From positions 7,823,501 to 7,887,500 of the forward strand of contig CM036753.1 in the NCBI GenBank assembly GCA_020796225.1: a stretch of 64,000 bases of DNA. Reading direction: 5' to 3'. The position numbers and the translations under genes are program-made. The stretch is from Arion vulgaris (Eukaryota; Mollusca; Gastropoda; Stylommatophora; Arionidae). This document shows, piece by piece, positions 43,377-54,559 of the stretch (position 1 is the first letter of the stretch; every line of letters starts with the position of its first letter). The notes under the pieces were generated by a model. It saw only the letters and a list, made by a program, of their open reading frames with translations. It made no database searches and was not told the DNA's origin.

Positions 43377-45568
43377 TATAGTCTGTCCATTAATTCGTGA
43401 GCACGTTTGAAATTGATTTTCTCGAAAACTACCTGTTGGATCTCAGTGAAATTTTGCAAGCAGCCTTAGAATATCCATGACGCTAGAGAAATATTTTTTC
43501 CAAGAAAATTTGATGTAGTTTGAAATATTTCTTCTTCAGGTTATATTAAAATCAACCTCACCGGATTGTACACAATAGTAACAGATCTACGGTACACAAA
43601 CGTGTTGTTCTAAAAATACATTATGGTAACATAGAAATATCGTGAGTATACAACAATTTCACGAAATCCCGTGCACCTAACCCAGTCGACTTTGAAAGCG
43701 GAAAGCATATGGCGTTATAATTGGGATACCGTTGTTTAGTTATAGGCGTATCTCGCTATTTGTTTGAAGCTATTGTATCATATTTGTTGGCTTATCAAAA
43801 CTGACATTGATATCACATTCATAATGAGTCTGAAGTGCACATTTATAACAATGCAGAATGTTACAGTTTTACTATACCAACACTTCCGTAGCGAATCTAA
43901 GAGAGGTCATCTATATTGCGATATTCATAACCATGAGAAACGAACGCAACTGGCGCTTGGTCTGAATAGAGAATCCTTTTCCCGATGGATTAAACAGGAC
44001 ACAAAGTGCACTAATGTCAAGCAAGGACGGAAAAGAACAATTGACGACTTTGACATAGATGTCATAAGACGGAGCTCTTGAAAATGTTTGCGACAAATCA
44101 ACTTGTTACTCTCAGGAAACTGAAATTAAAACTGCAATCAGATTGCAGCATAGACATTTCTAAAAGTACTCTATGAAAAATTGTAAGAGCCGCCGGCTTC
44201 ACCTTCAGAAAAACTATAGGCGGCAGGAATATTATTTGTGAAAAGCCACATTTAATTGCTGCCCGAAGTAAATACCTGAGGCAGATCCGTGAGCGGCGGA
44301 GGCAAGGCTATGATATTGTATATTTGGACGAATCCTGGGTCAATGCTCACCACACCAATGCTAAAGAATGGCAATCAGTAGACGGTGAACAGAAAAGAAA
44401 AATACCAAGCAGCAAAGGCCAGCGTATTATACTAACACATGCAGGAAGTAGTGAAGAATGTCTTGTCCATGACGCTGGACTTATTTTCCAATCAAAAAGT
44501 ACCGACGCTAGGAAGTACCACACAGAAATGAATGGACATATTTTCAGGCACTGGATGGAGAAAGATCTACTTTCAATTCTAAACAGACCATCATGCTTGG
44601 TAATGGATAATGCATCCTATCACAACGCAGTATCAGCGGAAGACAAAGTACCAACTGCATCAAATACAAAAGATCAAATTAGGACTTGGCTTGCTAAGGA
44701 AAATGTCAGCTTCGATGATACATATTTGAAACCCGAGGTGTTGCACCTGGTGAGGATGACAAATAAGACAAAGGTGTTTCATATTGACAAAATCATTGCG
44801 GAATACGGCCACACGTCTTTGCGACTACCTCCATATCATGCTCACCTCAATCCGATAGAGCTTGTCTGGGCTAAAGTAAAAGGGCACGTTGCCGAACAGA
44901 ACAGGACGTTTAAAATGTGTGATGTTGAAGTTCTGACACGTGAGTCCTTCTCAATGATAGACATGCAGTTCTGGAAGAAGTGTGTTGAACATGTGCTCCG
45001 AGAGGAAGACGAGTACTGGCACCGAGATGGATTACAATTTGTCCAGCCAGTAACAATTATCAACCTCATGGAATCGTCAGATTCGGGATGATACAAATCA
45101 TATTTTGATTACAGACTGAGAAATAGCAACGTATACATTTCCATATCCAAATGCGTCTACCATCATACAATTTGTGGTGAAGTTAAGACACCCTGGGGTC
45201 TAATGGTGACCGAAGGGAGGACTAACTGTTGCATATTGTATCCAAGTTCACGATTGCACATAAAGGGCAACACACTTAATTACTTGACCTATCAAGTTAA
45301 TATGGAGATACACCTATGAATAGAATTGACATGGACAAATTCTAGGGATACTGTAAAATCTAAAATTTGAGCCCCGTATTTGCAATTGTCATAAAAGATC
45401 AAAGGAATTCGCCGATGTGCAAAATCCGTAGCATCTATGAACTACTGGTTAGCTTTATTTTAGCGTCATGGATATTCTAAGGCTGCATGCAAAAATCACT
45501 GAGATCCAACAGGTAGTTTTCGAGAAAATCAATTTGAAACGTGCTCACGAATTAATGGACAGACTATA
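43377..45568 (+). mobile_element. Sailor-like (DD82E-type) transposon, copy 2
   Basis: Ends TATAGTCTGTCC ... GGACAGACTATA with inverted repeats of about 105 bp and a TA target. Nearly identical to 3841-5997 over its whole length, so both moved recently or were homogenised. It carries the better-preserved transposase. Confidence 0.92.
43824..45091 (+). pseudogene. Sailor-like transposase, nearly intact
   Basis: The N-terminal 86 codons (43824-44081) carry the first helix-turn-helix (KRTQLALGLNRESFSRWIKQ) and end after DVIRR by a small indel. A second DNA-binding part follows (44085-44320), with TGA at the Trp of KSTLW (Trp in copy 1). The catalytic part from 44324 is open for 255 codons: LDESWVNAHHTNAKEW with the first Asp, CLVMDNASYHNAVS with the second, and LPPYHAHLNPIELVW with the Glu. 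I count 83 residues between the second Asp and the Glu, far more than the 34-41 of Tc1/mariner and close to the DD82E of Sailor elements. It is disabled by one frameshift and one stop. Confidence 0.88.
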
Positions 45569-45594
45569 GTATTTCAGACCTTAGTGTATAAATT

Positions 45595-45715
45595 GCTTGT
45601 CATTTCACGTGCCTAGTGTGCGAGAGGTAGGAGGCCAATTCCCGTGGAACGTCGAGTATGGGATTGAACGCACAAGCCTCTTGTGTCCGAGTCGATAGAC
45701 AAACACTTACGTAAT
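45595..45715 (-). mobile_element. tRNA-derived SINE family 3, copy 2
   Basis: Shares GGAACGTCGA-T-GGGATTGAAC, CTCTTGT-TCCGAGTCGATAG and the TTACG end with 16440-16552. Confidence 0.6.
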
Positions 45716-45719
45716 AAAC

Positions 45720-46234
45720 AGTTTAAATAATATTATTTTGTTGATTTTTTTTAATCTGTGATTAAGATTTGAGATGTTTACGGTATTGCATACAATTGCT
45801 GCAATAACAACATAAAATATATCAAGAATTAACAACAGAAGAAAGAAACGCAGTGAAGCGCTCAAGTAAGCCAGGTCATACTGATTCTTGATTTTTGATG
45901 TAGTTTGTGCTAGCGTGGAGTGATACGACATCCATTTGTATAGACTTTATAGTGTCCGTACTTTGAATACTTTGGAGACGGACTTGAACGTTGCTCCTGT
46001 CATCATTTAAAATCATTGTCTAGAAATAGAAATAGGAGGTTGAAAGAAATAGAATGAATAAAGATAACGAAAGGAGGAAGGATGAAGAAAAATGGAATAA
46101 AAAAGGAAAAGTAAGAGAAATAAAATAGAAATGAAGAACAGAAAAATGAAATATTAGAATAAGAAAGAGAACGTAATACGAAAAAATGAGAAAAAGAAAA
46201 GCTAAAACAGAAAAATAAAAGGGATAGAAAGGAA
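45720..46234. other. Intergenic, with long purine-rich tract
   Basis: 46015-46234 is about 90% purine on the + strand (AGAAATAGAAATAGGAGG-like). It resumes after repeat A at 46490-46690. Minus-strand frames here are only Phe/Ser/Leu-rich translations of it. Confidence 0.6.
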
Positions 46235-46500
46235 GAACGTCTGTGTGGTTCCGGGGCCACAAGGGAGCAAAGAATAGTACCACTGCGACCTACAAGGCAT
46301 GTTATAAGATGTGACTAATGTAGGACCTATGGAAGCTACACTAGTAAAAAAAAAAGCATCGCATAAATCGGATGTGCTTGATTACTTGTAGGCGCATAGC
46401 TGGCACAAAGTACAATCGCTATTAGGCTCAGATCACAAAGAAATCACACAGTGTGGTTAACAAATGGTCGATATGGAGCGTTCAAAGAAGAAGGAAGAAG
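46235..46500 (-). repeat. Dispersed repeat A, copy 6 (minus)
   Basis: Core from GGGAGCAAAGAATAGTACCA to AGCGTTCAAAGAAGAAGGAA. Its GAA tail merges into a long purine tract. Confidence 0.8.
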
Positions 46501-47365
46501 AAAGAAGAAGAAAGGAAGAAAAGAAAGACAGAAATTAGAAGAAAAACATTAAATAGAAAAGCAGTACAAAAGAAAGAAAATGATAAGCAAAATGAGAATG
46601 GGAAAGGCAAATGTTAACAAAATAGTAAAATAAAATAGTTACAAAGAAGAGGAAGATTAAGAACAAAAATAACAACTGGACATGAAACTAAGATTAAACC
46701 AATTTTTTAGAGAAGTTGATATTTTATTTTTTTGACTTGCTTTTTATACATTCTTTGTTTGTCTTTTTCAAACCATTGTAGAAAAAGACAACAAAGAACC
46801 TAAAACCAAGCAAAAAAACCGAAGACAAAAAAACGACAAAAATCTGAAAAAAAAACAAAGAAACCCTACAGGTCGGATCTACATAAGAACAGACTTCATT
46901 GCCGTCAAATTTGATCCATCGTAGCTTTGAAGACGGTTCTGACAGATTTATAGACCCAAACCCAGGACTCCGGTGAGAGCTGGATGGACCCGTCGCTGTT
47001 GTCGAAAACAAAGTTGGATGTACGTAAATCATCCATTTCTCTACCATTCTGCTTCAATCCCTCAAATTCCATTATTGAGAGCTTGGTTTACGGTTTTGAC
47101 TACAATCGTTGTCGTTTTAAGTCGAATCTACTCTGGTACTATCGACGACCAGATTTACTTACCAGACCATAAACCGCCTCGATGACGGTAAATATGGGTT
47201 GAAAAGCTACCGTTAAGCAGCCTTGCCAAATCGTATGACAGACAAAGTGGTATTGAATTCCCAAATTGTGCGTTGCGCTGTGTATCTGTTGGTGAATTAC
47301 ATCGGATGTCTAAGAAAACTTTGTGTGCGTCAAGTTTAATTAATGAAAGTGTTTGCTTTGTATTG
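46500..47365. other. Intergenic, unassigned
   Basis: The purine tract ends near 46690. 46860-47370 has more balanced composition and short frames on both strands (e.g. 46973-47185 +, 46724-47047 -) without recognised domains. I cannot say whether it is a repeat. Confidence 0.4.
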
Positions 47366-47628
47366 TACAGGGTGTTCAAGATTAAAGCAGCCCCATTGAC
47401 AAATCGAAAGTTGCCAGATAATCTATAGCGTTATGTCTATGTACTATTTAAACCGGTTCTGACTAGCTCGTTTTACTTCACATTTGTTCATCGCCCCTTC
47501 CCAAGCTACAATTACCTACCGTCACATAACCTTGACCTATACTACGTCATAACTGAACCTTCTTATTTTCATACATATATGCCAGATTGACTCCATTCAC
47601 AGGCTGCTATTATCTTGAACACCCTGTA
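47366..47628. mobile_element. Tc1/mariner-type MITE, 263 bp
   Basis: The terminal inverted repeats begin TACAGGGTGTTCAAGAT and continue to AGCAGCC on both ends, bounded by TA. There is no coding capacity. TA targets and CAGGGTGTTCAAGAT-type ends suggest mobilisation by a mariner-like transposase. Confidence 0.8.
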
Positions 47629-47639
47629 AAATGAAATAT

Positions 47640-47744
47640 GTAGTTAGGTAGTTCGCTATTTGGTTAGTTAGGTAGTAATTTAGTTAATTAGTTAGTTGGT
47701 TAGTTAGTTAGTTAGTTAGTTGAGTTAGTTAGTTAGTTAGTGTT

Positions 47745-47793
<49 letters not shown>

Positions 47794-47870
47794 GTAGTAA
47801 TTTAGTTAATTAGTTAGTTGGTTAGTTAGTTAGTTAGCTAGTTAGTTAGTTGGTTAGTTAGTTAGTTTGC

Positions 47871-47921
<51 letters not shown>

Positions 47922-47948
47922 GTAGTAATTTAGTTAATTAGTTAGTTG

Positions 47949-47988
<40 letters not shown>

Positions 47989-48054
47989 TTTAGTTAGTAA
48001 GTTAGTTAGTTAGTTGGTTAGTTAGTTGGTTAGTTGGTTAGTTAGTTATTTAGT
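47640..48054. repeat. (GTTA)n tetranucleotide array, left part
   Basis: About 100 GTTA-type units with variant GGTA, ATTTA and GCTA steps. It continues after the inserted transposon at 49481-49625. Confidence 0.95.
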
Positions 48055-49480
48055 TATAGTTCGTTCCAAAATTCGTGATCATCTTTACCGACCGATATAA
48101 AATCATCCACTTTACAGAAATTCTTGATTTTTATATTTTTAAATAGGTAACAGTGACGACGTTCCAAAAGTATGTTTTGCCACCCAAAACTGTAGTTGTG
48201 TAAGATTTGAATTAAATGTTATTATTAATTTAACAGCGATGTTGATTTGGTATGATTTTAGAATGTTAACGGTACGAATATCTGGACGAATCGTGGGTAA
48301 ATGCTCACCATACGTTTAATAAAGAATGGCAATCACTAGACGGAACTTAGAAAGAGAAATTCAAGCAGCAAGGGACAACGCATTGTGATAGGTCATGCAG
48401 GCAGCAAAGCAAATGGTCTTGTCAGTGGTGCAGAACTTCTTTTCCAAGCACTGTCTACAGACGGTAGGGACTACCACACCGAAATGAACGGACTTATTTT
48501 CAGGGATTGTTTAGCGAACACACTTCTGCCTGCTCTGGATAGGCCGTCGTGTATTGTAATGGACAATGCCTCCTATCATAATGTAGTGGCGCATGCAGAC
48601 AAAATTCCCACCTCATCAAGCACAAAACAAGACATCATGGCGTGGCTTGCAAAAGAAAATGTATCGTTTTGTTGCAACAATTTCAAAACTGAGTTGTTGT
48701 AACTGGTGAGACAGACTAAGAAGTCAACAATTTTTATAATCGATAAAGTCATTGCTAAGCACGGCCACACTTCTCTTCGATTACCACCTTACCATTCACA
48801 TCTCAATCCCATTGAACTTGTGTGGGCTGCAGTCAAAGGTCAAGTTGCAGCAGTAAACAACACTTTAAACTTCGTGATGTAAAAGTCCTAACACGTGATG
48901 CCCTCACAAAAATAGATATAGAATACTGGAACAAATGTGAAGAGCATGTGCTCCGAGAAGAAGAGGCATATTGGCAACGAGATGGTTTGCATTTTCTCCA
49001 GCGCGCAGCAGTAGTCAATCCCTTCGACTCTTCAGACTCCGAATCTAATAGCTAACATCACATTTGCTTTCACCTTCACCAATTGCCTCACAATACCAGG
49101 GACTGGCAATAACTACAAAAATAAGTACGTCAATTTGATCGCCAAAGATAATATCAACATAAAAACACTCATGAAGAAAAAGCTAACCATGTCACATTGC
49201 TTTTTATAATATGTAATAGGGTTACGCCTTTGCAAACATTCGCCACCATTTTGTGTATTACTGTAAATTCTAAACTTTGATTATCATTTTGTTGTGCTTA
49301 TGCAAAATTATATAACAAAAAACGTTTTTGCATCAACTAAGCTGCCTACCAATTAGTTAAACATGGATTCGTAACGTCGTGAAGTATATACGACTGCTTG
49401 CAAAAAATTACTTGTATCCGTCAGATAGATTTCGTACAAATTAAACCTTAGTGTGATCACGAATTTTAGAACGAACTATA
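48055..49480 (+). mobile_element. Divergent Sailor-like transposon (subfamily 2)
   Basis: 27-bp inverted repeats TATAGTTCGTTCCAAAATTC ... (one mismatch) bounded by TA. The transposase relic is clearly related to the two other Sailor copies but distinct in sequence and ends. It interrupts the GTTA array, so it inserted after the array formed. The 5' third with the DNA-binding domain is deleted or replaced. Confidence 0.88.
48289..49055 (+). pseudogene. Sailor-like transposase subfamily 2, catalytic part only
   Basis: Reads LDESWVNAHHTFNKEWQ, MIGHAGSKANGLVSGAELLF, CIVMDNASYHNVV, LPPYHSHLNPIELVWAAVKG and EEAYWQRDGLHFLQRAAVVN. All three catalytic residues are visible, again with 83 residues between the second Asp and the Glu. 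Stops occur near 48348 and 48700 and there is a frameshift near 48875. No helix-turn-helix region is found upstream. Confidence 0.85.
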
Positions 49481-49625
49481 GTTAGCTATAAACCTAGTTA
49501 AATTTTTAGTTAGCTAGTTAGTTAGCTAGGACGTTAGCTAGTTAGTTAGCTAGTTAGTTAGCTAGGAAGTTAGCTAGTTAGTTAGCTAGTTAGTTAGCTA
49601 GGACGTTAGCTAGTTAGCTATTTAA
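49481..49625. repeat. (GTTA)n / GCTA array, right part
   Basis: Units are mostly GTTAGCTAGTTA with occasional GGACGTTAGC, a different mix from the left part. Confidence 0.9.
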
Positions 49626-49714
49626 TTATATAGTTCTTTCATTGTACAAGGAACAAATCTATACGTTATCCGATCTCATCATCACTATATCCTTATCACA
49701 TGACAATGACCCGC

Positions 49715-49985
49715 GTGGTTAACGGGACCCAAATTTGGGGTGTAAGGAATAAAACCACTGTTACCTGCCACGCATGTCGTAAGAGGCGACTAAGGAGGTT
49801 TGACTGAAATCGGATGCACATGTCCTAAACGTGTAATCTAGGTCTAAAATGCGTAAAAGTCTATGCGTTAGGGGCCTACCAAACCAATGTGCACCGTATA
49901 CACTTTCTTGGCAAAGATCAAACATATCACAAAGAATAATTCAAATTGGTCGTAAAGAATGAACGCATAGAAGAAGGAGACATGA
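49715..49985 (-). repeat. Dispersed repeat B, copy 2 (minus)
   Basis: Contains GGGACCCAAATTTGGGGTGT, GTCGTAAGAGGCGACTAAGG and GAAATCGGATGCACATGTCC, matching 40055-40290 reversed. It ends with AGAAGAAGGAG. Confidence 0.75.
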
Positions 49986-50164
49986 CAACTAACAGTCCAG
50001 TATTGCGTTGATGAATAAAACATTGTCTATGGTATTTCTTATCTTGCCAGGTCGTCTCGATCAACAACAAATACCAGCAACAATATTCATAAGAAAACAA
50101 AAATTGGCTTTCTTAGATTGACAGTAATATTTTATAAATAGTTACAAGAGGTTCCAAATACAGA

Positions 50165-50700
50165 GGATCATTTAATAGAAGGATGTATGCATACATATTG
50201 ACGTACATAATTGTACATATTGACAAGGATATATGGTCAATAGTTGTACATATATTGTCCCACATAAATATGGGACATATTGACATGAAAATCTGATCAT
50301 TGTCTGTAAACATATTGTTACAATTATATGTGAGACATATTGACATTGACATAAGTTCAATGTCAGTACACATATTAATACACATAAACGTGAGATATAG
50401 CTACATGGACTTAAGGTCAATGTTTGTACACATATTTATAAATATAAACATGAAACATATTAACAAGAACATATGATCAATGTTTGTAATCCTGTTGTCA
50501 CAATAATTAAACATGAAATATAGCGACATGGACATAAGGTCAATGTGTGTACACATATTGATACACATCAACGTGAGATATAGCGACATGGACATAAGGT
50601 CAATGTTTTACACATATTGATACACATCAACGTGAGATATAGCGACATGGACATAAAGTCAATGTTTGTACACATATTGTCTGACATAAATATAAAACAT
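50165..50700. repeat. About 60-bp minisatellite, 9 degenerate copies
   Basis: The unit contains GACATGGACATAAGGTCAAT and GTTTGTACACATATTGATAC. The right-hand copies are the most alike. Confidence 0.9.
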
Positions 50701-51145
50701 ATTCACACACAAAATCTGAAAAACATAATTAAGATAATCTATCAAAAGTATCGATATTGAATCTGCTTCATGAAGACATCGATTTAAAAAAAATTAATTA
50801 ATTGAAAGTTACAGGAAGGATAGTATATAATTGTAACTGCTTTAAGTATCACTCTACTTCGTCTTCTGTCGTTCCACTGTTTCTGTACAGCCTTTCACTA
50901 ATCAGAATATGCGAAGAGTTCTGACAAGTGCGTGTCCTCGACTGCAACTCGTAAATCTTGGTTGCTTCAGATTCTGCTATTTCTAGGATCCAACGTTTGC
51001 CTGTGAGAGTTTTGGTATTCAAACAATTGTAGCTGAATAGCATTGCTCATTGCGGTGTACTGAAACACGACTCCTTATGAATGTCATCTTCGCTCGAATT
51101 GGCTATTTTTCGAATGTTGTCAATATATGATATGAGTCATTCTCT
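50701..51145. other. Intergenic, no gene seen
   Basis: A minus frame of 64 codons (50849-51043) has no recognised domain. Confidence 0.45.
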
Positions 51146-51149
51146 GCAC

Positions 51150-51850
51150 CGTGCCATAGATGAAAAGAAGGGAAAGCGTTTGAAGAGAGACCTGGTCCTG
51201 GATGGCCGAGGAGGGGGAATTTATTAAGCAGGTCAGTACTCTAGATGAGCTGAACATGGGTGTCTGTATCATAGGAAATGAGTGATTACGTCCTGTGCAC
51301 TTGGATATTGCTGTAGGGAATGGGCCCCTGACGTCGCAATACAGAGATTATGGCACTCGTGAATTAGCACTCCCATCCAGGTTATATAATTATTTACACT
51401 GATGGCTCTGTAAAGTTGGAACCAGAGCAGCGTGGGCTTATTCAGCACAACGAAACGGAAGCACGCTTAACGAGGACTGTGGCACCTTCGAGATAACAGT
51501 ATCGAGCATGACTATGGCAGGGCTCTCTCGGGGGAGGCTGAACAACCATAACGATTGTTATATAAGATTCGACGAATATGCGTCAAAGGATTGAATCTGG
51601 AAGTCTGCGCGCGGAGTGGTGGAACATCAAAGGCCACATATCAAGACAATGACTTGGATGTACACACCTGGACATGCTAGAGTGCTGGGCAACGAATGTG
51701 CTTTCTTGCAAACAATGTCAAGACTCAAGCTGGCAGAAGTATGGACAAAGCCTAAGCCATCAATGCGTTGCGTGTTCATTTATTTGATATGTGGAGTCTC
51801 AGACACTGGACTGATTGCGAGAATTAGAAGTTAAGTTTAGACATGCCAGA
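51150..51850 (+). pseudogene. RNase H domain of an I/Nimb-like LINE, decayed
   Basis: Reads IYTDGSVK (first RNase H Asp, about 51390), a Glu-bearing middle part near 51530, RIESGSLRAEWW near 51590 and TWMYTPGHARVLGNECAF (51640 on). The order fits an RNase H domain downstream of a LINE RT. The last catalytic Asp is replaced by Phe, and there are several frameshifts. Sequence from 51150 upstream is probably the end of the RT. Confidence 0.75.
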
Positions 51851-52250
51851 AGGTGTCGTCTTCGTGATAGAGAGAGAGAAGAAGATATACTAATCAACTT
51901 CTCATGGGTACGGTGAGAAAGTAGATTTATGGATGGCTGTTGCAGTGGAGAATTGTGCAAGAATGGAAAATTGAATAATGTCCAATGTTCTATGACGTCG
52001 ATCGAATAACATAATATAACATAACCAGTTATGCGAAGATAACAAATTAGTACCCTCCAAAGTGAAGTTAATTATCTCTGTACCTTACTGATGAAAACAG
52101 GCATTGACTATGCAAAGTTCGCAACGCATTGTATAGAAGTCTCTCTGTGGTCAGCCTAAGTGGTGTGTCCTATTTCTTGTTATTGGTTGTCATGTATTCT
52201 GTCACAGTTCTCCATAATTTGCTTGAATGATACCTACCCTATATGTTGCC
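51851..52250. other. Intergenic, probable decayed LINE tail
   Basis: Likely the post-RNase H tail up to ATAACATAATATAACATAAC at about 52005-52025. Nothing is recognised after that. Confidence 0.4.
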
Positions 52251-52254
52251 CACC

Positions 52255-52465
52255 CTACTTTGGTCAAGGCATTATTGGAGAGGAATGTTGAAGGACTACG
52301 AGCAAGTGGACAGCCGAGACACAAGTGGTAGAGAAACATCAAGAGATGAACACCTTACAGTCTGATAGAGTGCAACATCAAGACAAGAGACAAGGAATGT
52401 TGGTTGTCCATTACCGAAAACCTTCGTAGAAGAGACGACACCTGATGATGTTGCTGATGTTGACT
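52255..52465 (+). pseudogene. LINE 3' end with GATGATGTTGATG tail
   Basis: CAGCCGAGACACAAGTGGTA encodes a G-x-P-R-x-K-W-like motif. The end ACACCTGATGATGTTGCTGA parallels the end of 21785-21895. Confidence 0.6.
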
Positions 52466-52750
52466 CCACTTAAACAAAAGAAATATATCAAAAGACACAA
52501 ATTTCCATAACTAGTACCAGACCACATTGCCAACTGTTTGCGAGCCACATTACTACATAATATATTGTATCCTTAAAAAAGCATCATTTTAATGGCTAGT
52601 ACCAAACAGTATTGTCAAACACAATAAAAACACCAATACGTCCTGATAAAAAAAAGGTCTCTGGTTTCAAGGTGGTCTGCCTCATCTTATATATTCATTA
52701 CTAGCTTACACAAAACAACAACAAACATACTTCAAAATAATCTGTACACT

Positions 52751-52822
52751 TCTGAAGTGGAAGTAAATCTCATCTGAAGTGGAAGTAAATCTCATCTGAA
52801 GTGGAAGTAAATCTCATCTGAA
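52751..52822. repeat. 22-bp triplication
   Basis: CTGAAGTGGAAGTAAATCTC plus AT, three copies. Confidence 0.95.
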
Positions 52823-52919
52823 TGGGGAGGGACACTAAAGATAAATGAAAATTGTGGCATGATACAGGACGTCGATTTCAACCACGGTGTAAACGAGCCG
52901 ATGACTTTCTAGGCACCAC

Positions 52920-53095
52920 TTATCTGTTCAGTAGTTTGCCATTGCTTTCTGAATGGCGAGGTCTAGTTTTAATGTTCATAAAAATTCCACGCAAACAAAT
53001 TTCCTTCCAAACAGTCAGCAGCGGAGAATGCACGAGATATGCATGGATTGTGCTCACTCATTGAGCTCACTAATGCTTAAGCCAACACGACTAAA
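52920..53095 (-). mobile_element. tRNA-derived SINE family 2, partial copy
   Basis: Shares the CAGTAGTTTGCCATTGCTTT body with 12880-13115. The head at 53030-53090 differs (tRNA-like GCTTAAGCATTAGTGAGCTC on the minus strand). Confidence 0.6.
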
Positions 53096-53100
53096 AAATG

Positions 53101-53338
53101 TTAATTGCATATCCTTTACAGGACTTTGAGAATCAACCTAGCTTTTAACGCTGTTTGTGATTTTTTTCGACATTATTACGTTCAGTAATTTGCCATTGCT
53201 TTCTGAACGGTTGGTGCCATCGTCCTTTTGTAAAAATTCACGCGAAACAATTTGCAATCAAACCGTCCGCAGCGTGATTCGAACTCAGAACGTCGGGGTT
53301 AATAGACCGAGTCATTATCCCTAAGCCACAGACGCCAC
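53101..53338 (-). mobile_element. tRNA-derived SINE family 2, copy 2
   Basis: Near full-length relative of 12880-13115. Minus strand head GTGGCTTAGGGATAATGACT, B box GAGTTCGAATC. Confidence 0.75.
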
Positions 53339-53394
53339 CCCACACAGACGATTACTAGTGTTGAAGCAAGGGCAAAATCAGTCAGATTTGCCAT

Positions 53395-53905
53395 ATCATC
53401 AAATAGCTTGTCCTGAGCAGAACTTTGCCATCTTAACAGTCCTTCTGAATTTCTCTCTCTATTAGGCCATATGTACGGCCTCTGCAGGCGTCATGCTCCA
53501 ACCATCCAACCATCCAATCAGTTACATCCTGAATCCATCTTCTCCGTGGTCTTTCACTTCTCCTCTTTGTCGGAATGTCTCTTTTCATTATGGTTTTCTC
53601 CAACTCTTTCTGTCTAATTTTTTATGTCAAAAATACATCAATTCATTTTTATTTGTAGCACTAGCCAATTTTCTTTGATTATCAGCTATTTCTAGATAGA
53701 TCTATTTGTTCTCTTCTCTGTCTATGATGTATCGAGGACTTATATAACACATATATTTAAAACCACATATATGTTTTCCACTGCTGTGTTAAATGCCCAT
53801 GTTTCATACCCCACGATGCCACTAGCAATATGTTTGCTTTCAGTATTCTGGTCTGATTTCTTATCAGCTCCATTCCATGCTGTATTCAATTGTTGAATTT
53901 TTGGT
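53395..53905 (-). pseudogene. RTE-like LINE C-terminal region (minus)
   Basis: The minus strand carries a decayed TRILKANILLVASWGMKHGH segment (the L-x-Y-G-x-E-T-W region) and, nearer its 3' end, the K-x-x-R-R-R-W-I-Q-D-V region (TTCTCCGTGGTCTTTC on plus). A + strand fragment of the same 3' end begins 20 bp further on. Confidence 0.6.
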
Positions 53906-53924
53906 AAGGTTTTTGTAATTAAAC

Positions 53925-54105
53925 GATAATGAAAAGAGACATTCCGGCAAAGAAAAGAAGAAGATCACGGAGAAGATGAATTCTGGACGTAGCTGATGAT
54001 TTGATCATAACGGTTGCAGGGGCGGAACATCTGGTCTAAGAGAAAGAAAAATTATGAAATATTGTTAGCGTGGCAAAGTTCTGCTCCGGACAAGCTATTG
54101 GAAGA
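53925..54105 (+). pseudogene. RTE-like LINE 3' end (plus)
   Basis: GACATTCCGGCAAAGAAAAG ... CACGGAGAAGATGAATTCTG ... GATGATTTGATCATAACGGT encodes a decayed R-R-R-x-x-D-x-x-D-D-L-x-x-T segment as in 15700-15973. Confidence 0.65.
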
Positions 54106-54364
54106 TAATAAGTAATAACTGGGATGTGTGCATTAATTTGACAGTAACGTTTGTGATGTGCATATTAATTTTGACATTTACAATTTATGTTTCAGTAATA
54201 ATGATTGGTAGGATAATGATGATGTTGATGAAAGTAACGAGTATATGAAGAAAAAAAACAATATCAATGTGGTGAGCTACATGTGGTAATATTGGTCTGT
54301 TGTAACACATATAATGTTGTCATATAAAATAATTTCACATATAACATGATTACATGTCAACATA
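54106..54364. other. Intergenic, no gene seen
   Basis: Contains a TAATGATGATGTTGATG-like stretch (54210-54230), a possible LINE tail. Confidence 0.4.
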
Positions 54365-54555
54365 TATATATATGTATATCCTTTCGCACCTTTATACGTT
54401 CCATAGGGGCTGCAAGAAGTTTCTCTATATTGCTCTGTCGTGGACATCTCGCTCAATCTCTTTCATGGAACTCAGTTCGATATTTCTTGCCTCTTTCAGC
54501 AAAGTTCGTTTAGGGTTTCCTTGGGCATCCTCTCTTTCTTGAACCCTTTTTAATC
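54365..54555 (-). pseudogene. RTE-like LINE C-terminal end (minus)
   Basis: Related to 40345-40640 (AGTTCGTTT-AGGGT-TCCTT, GAACCCTTT and TTGC-TCTTTCAGCAAAG blocks). More decayed. Confidence 0.65.
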
Positions 54556-54559
54556 AATT

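Noticed and set aside
46003..46283. Phe/Ser-rich minus frames of 85-87 codons
   Set aside because: They translate the complement of a purine tract.
46973..47185. Possible exon or gene of 62-70 codons
   Set aside because: No domain, no convincing splice sites, and frames on both strands overlap; left unassigned.
47640..49625. Telomere-like array
   Set aside because: The unit is GTTA, not a TTAGGG-type telomere repeat, and it is internal with a transposon inside.
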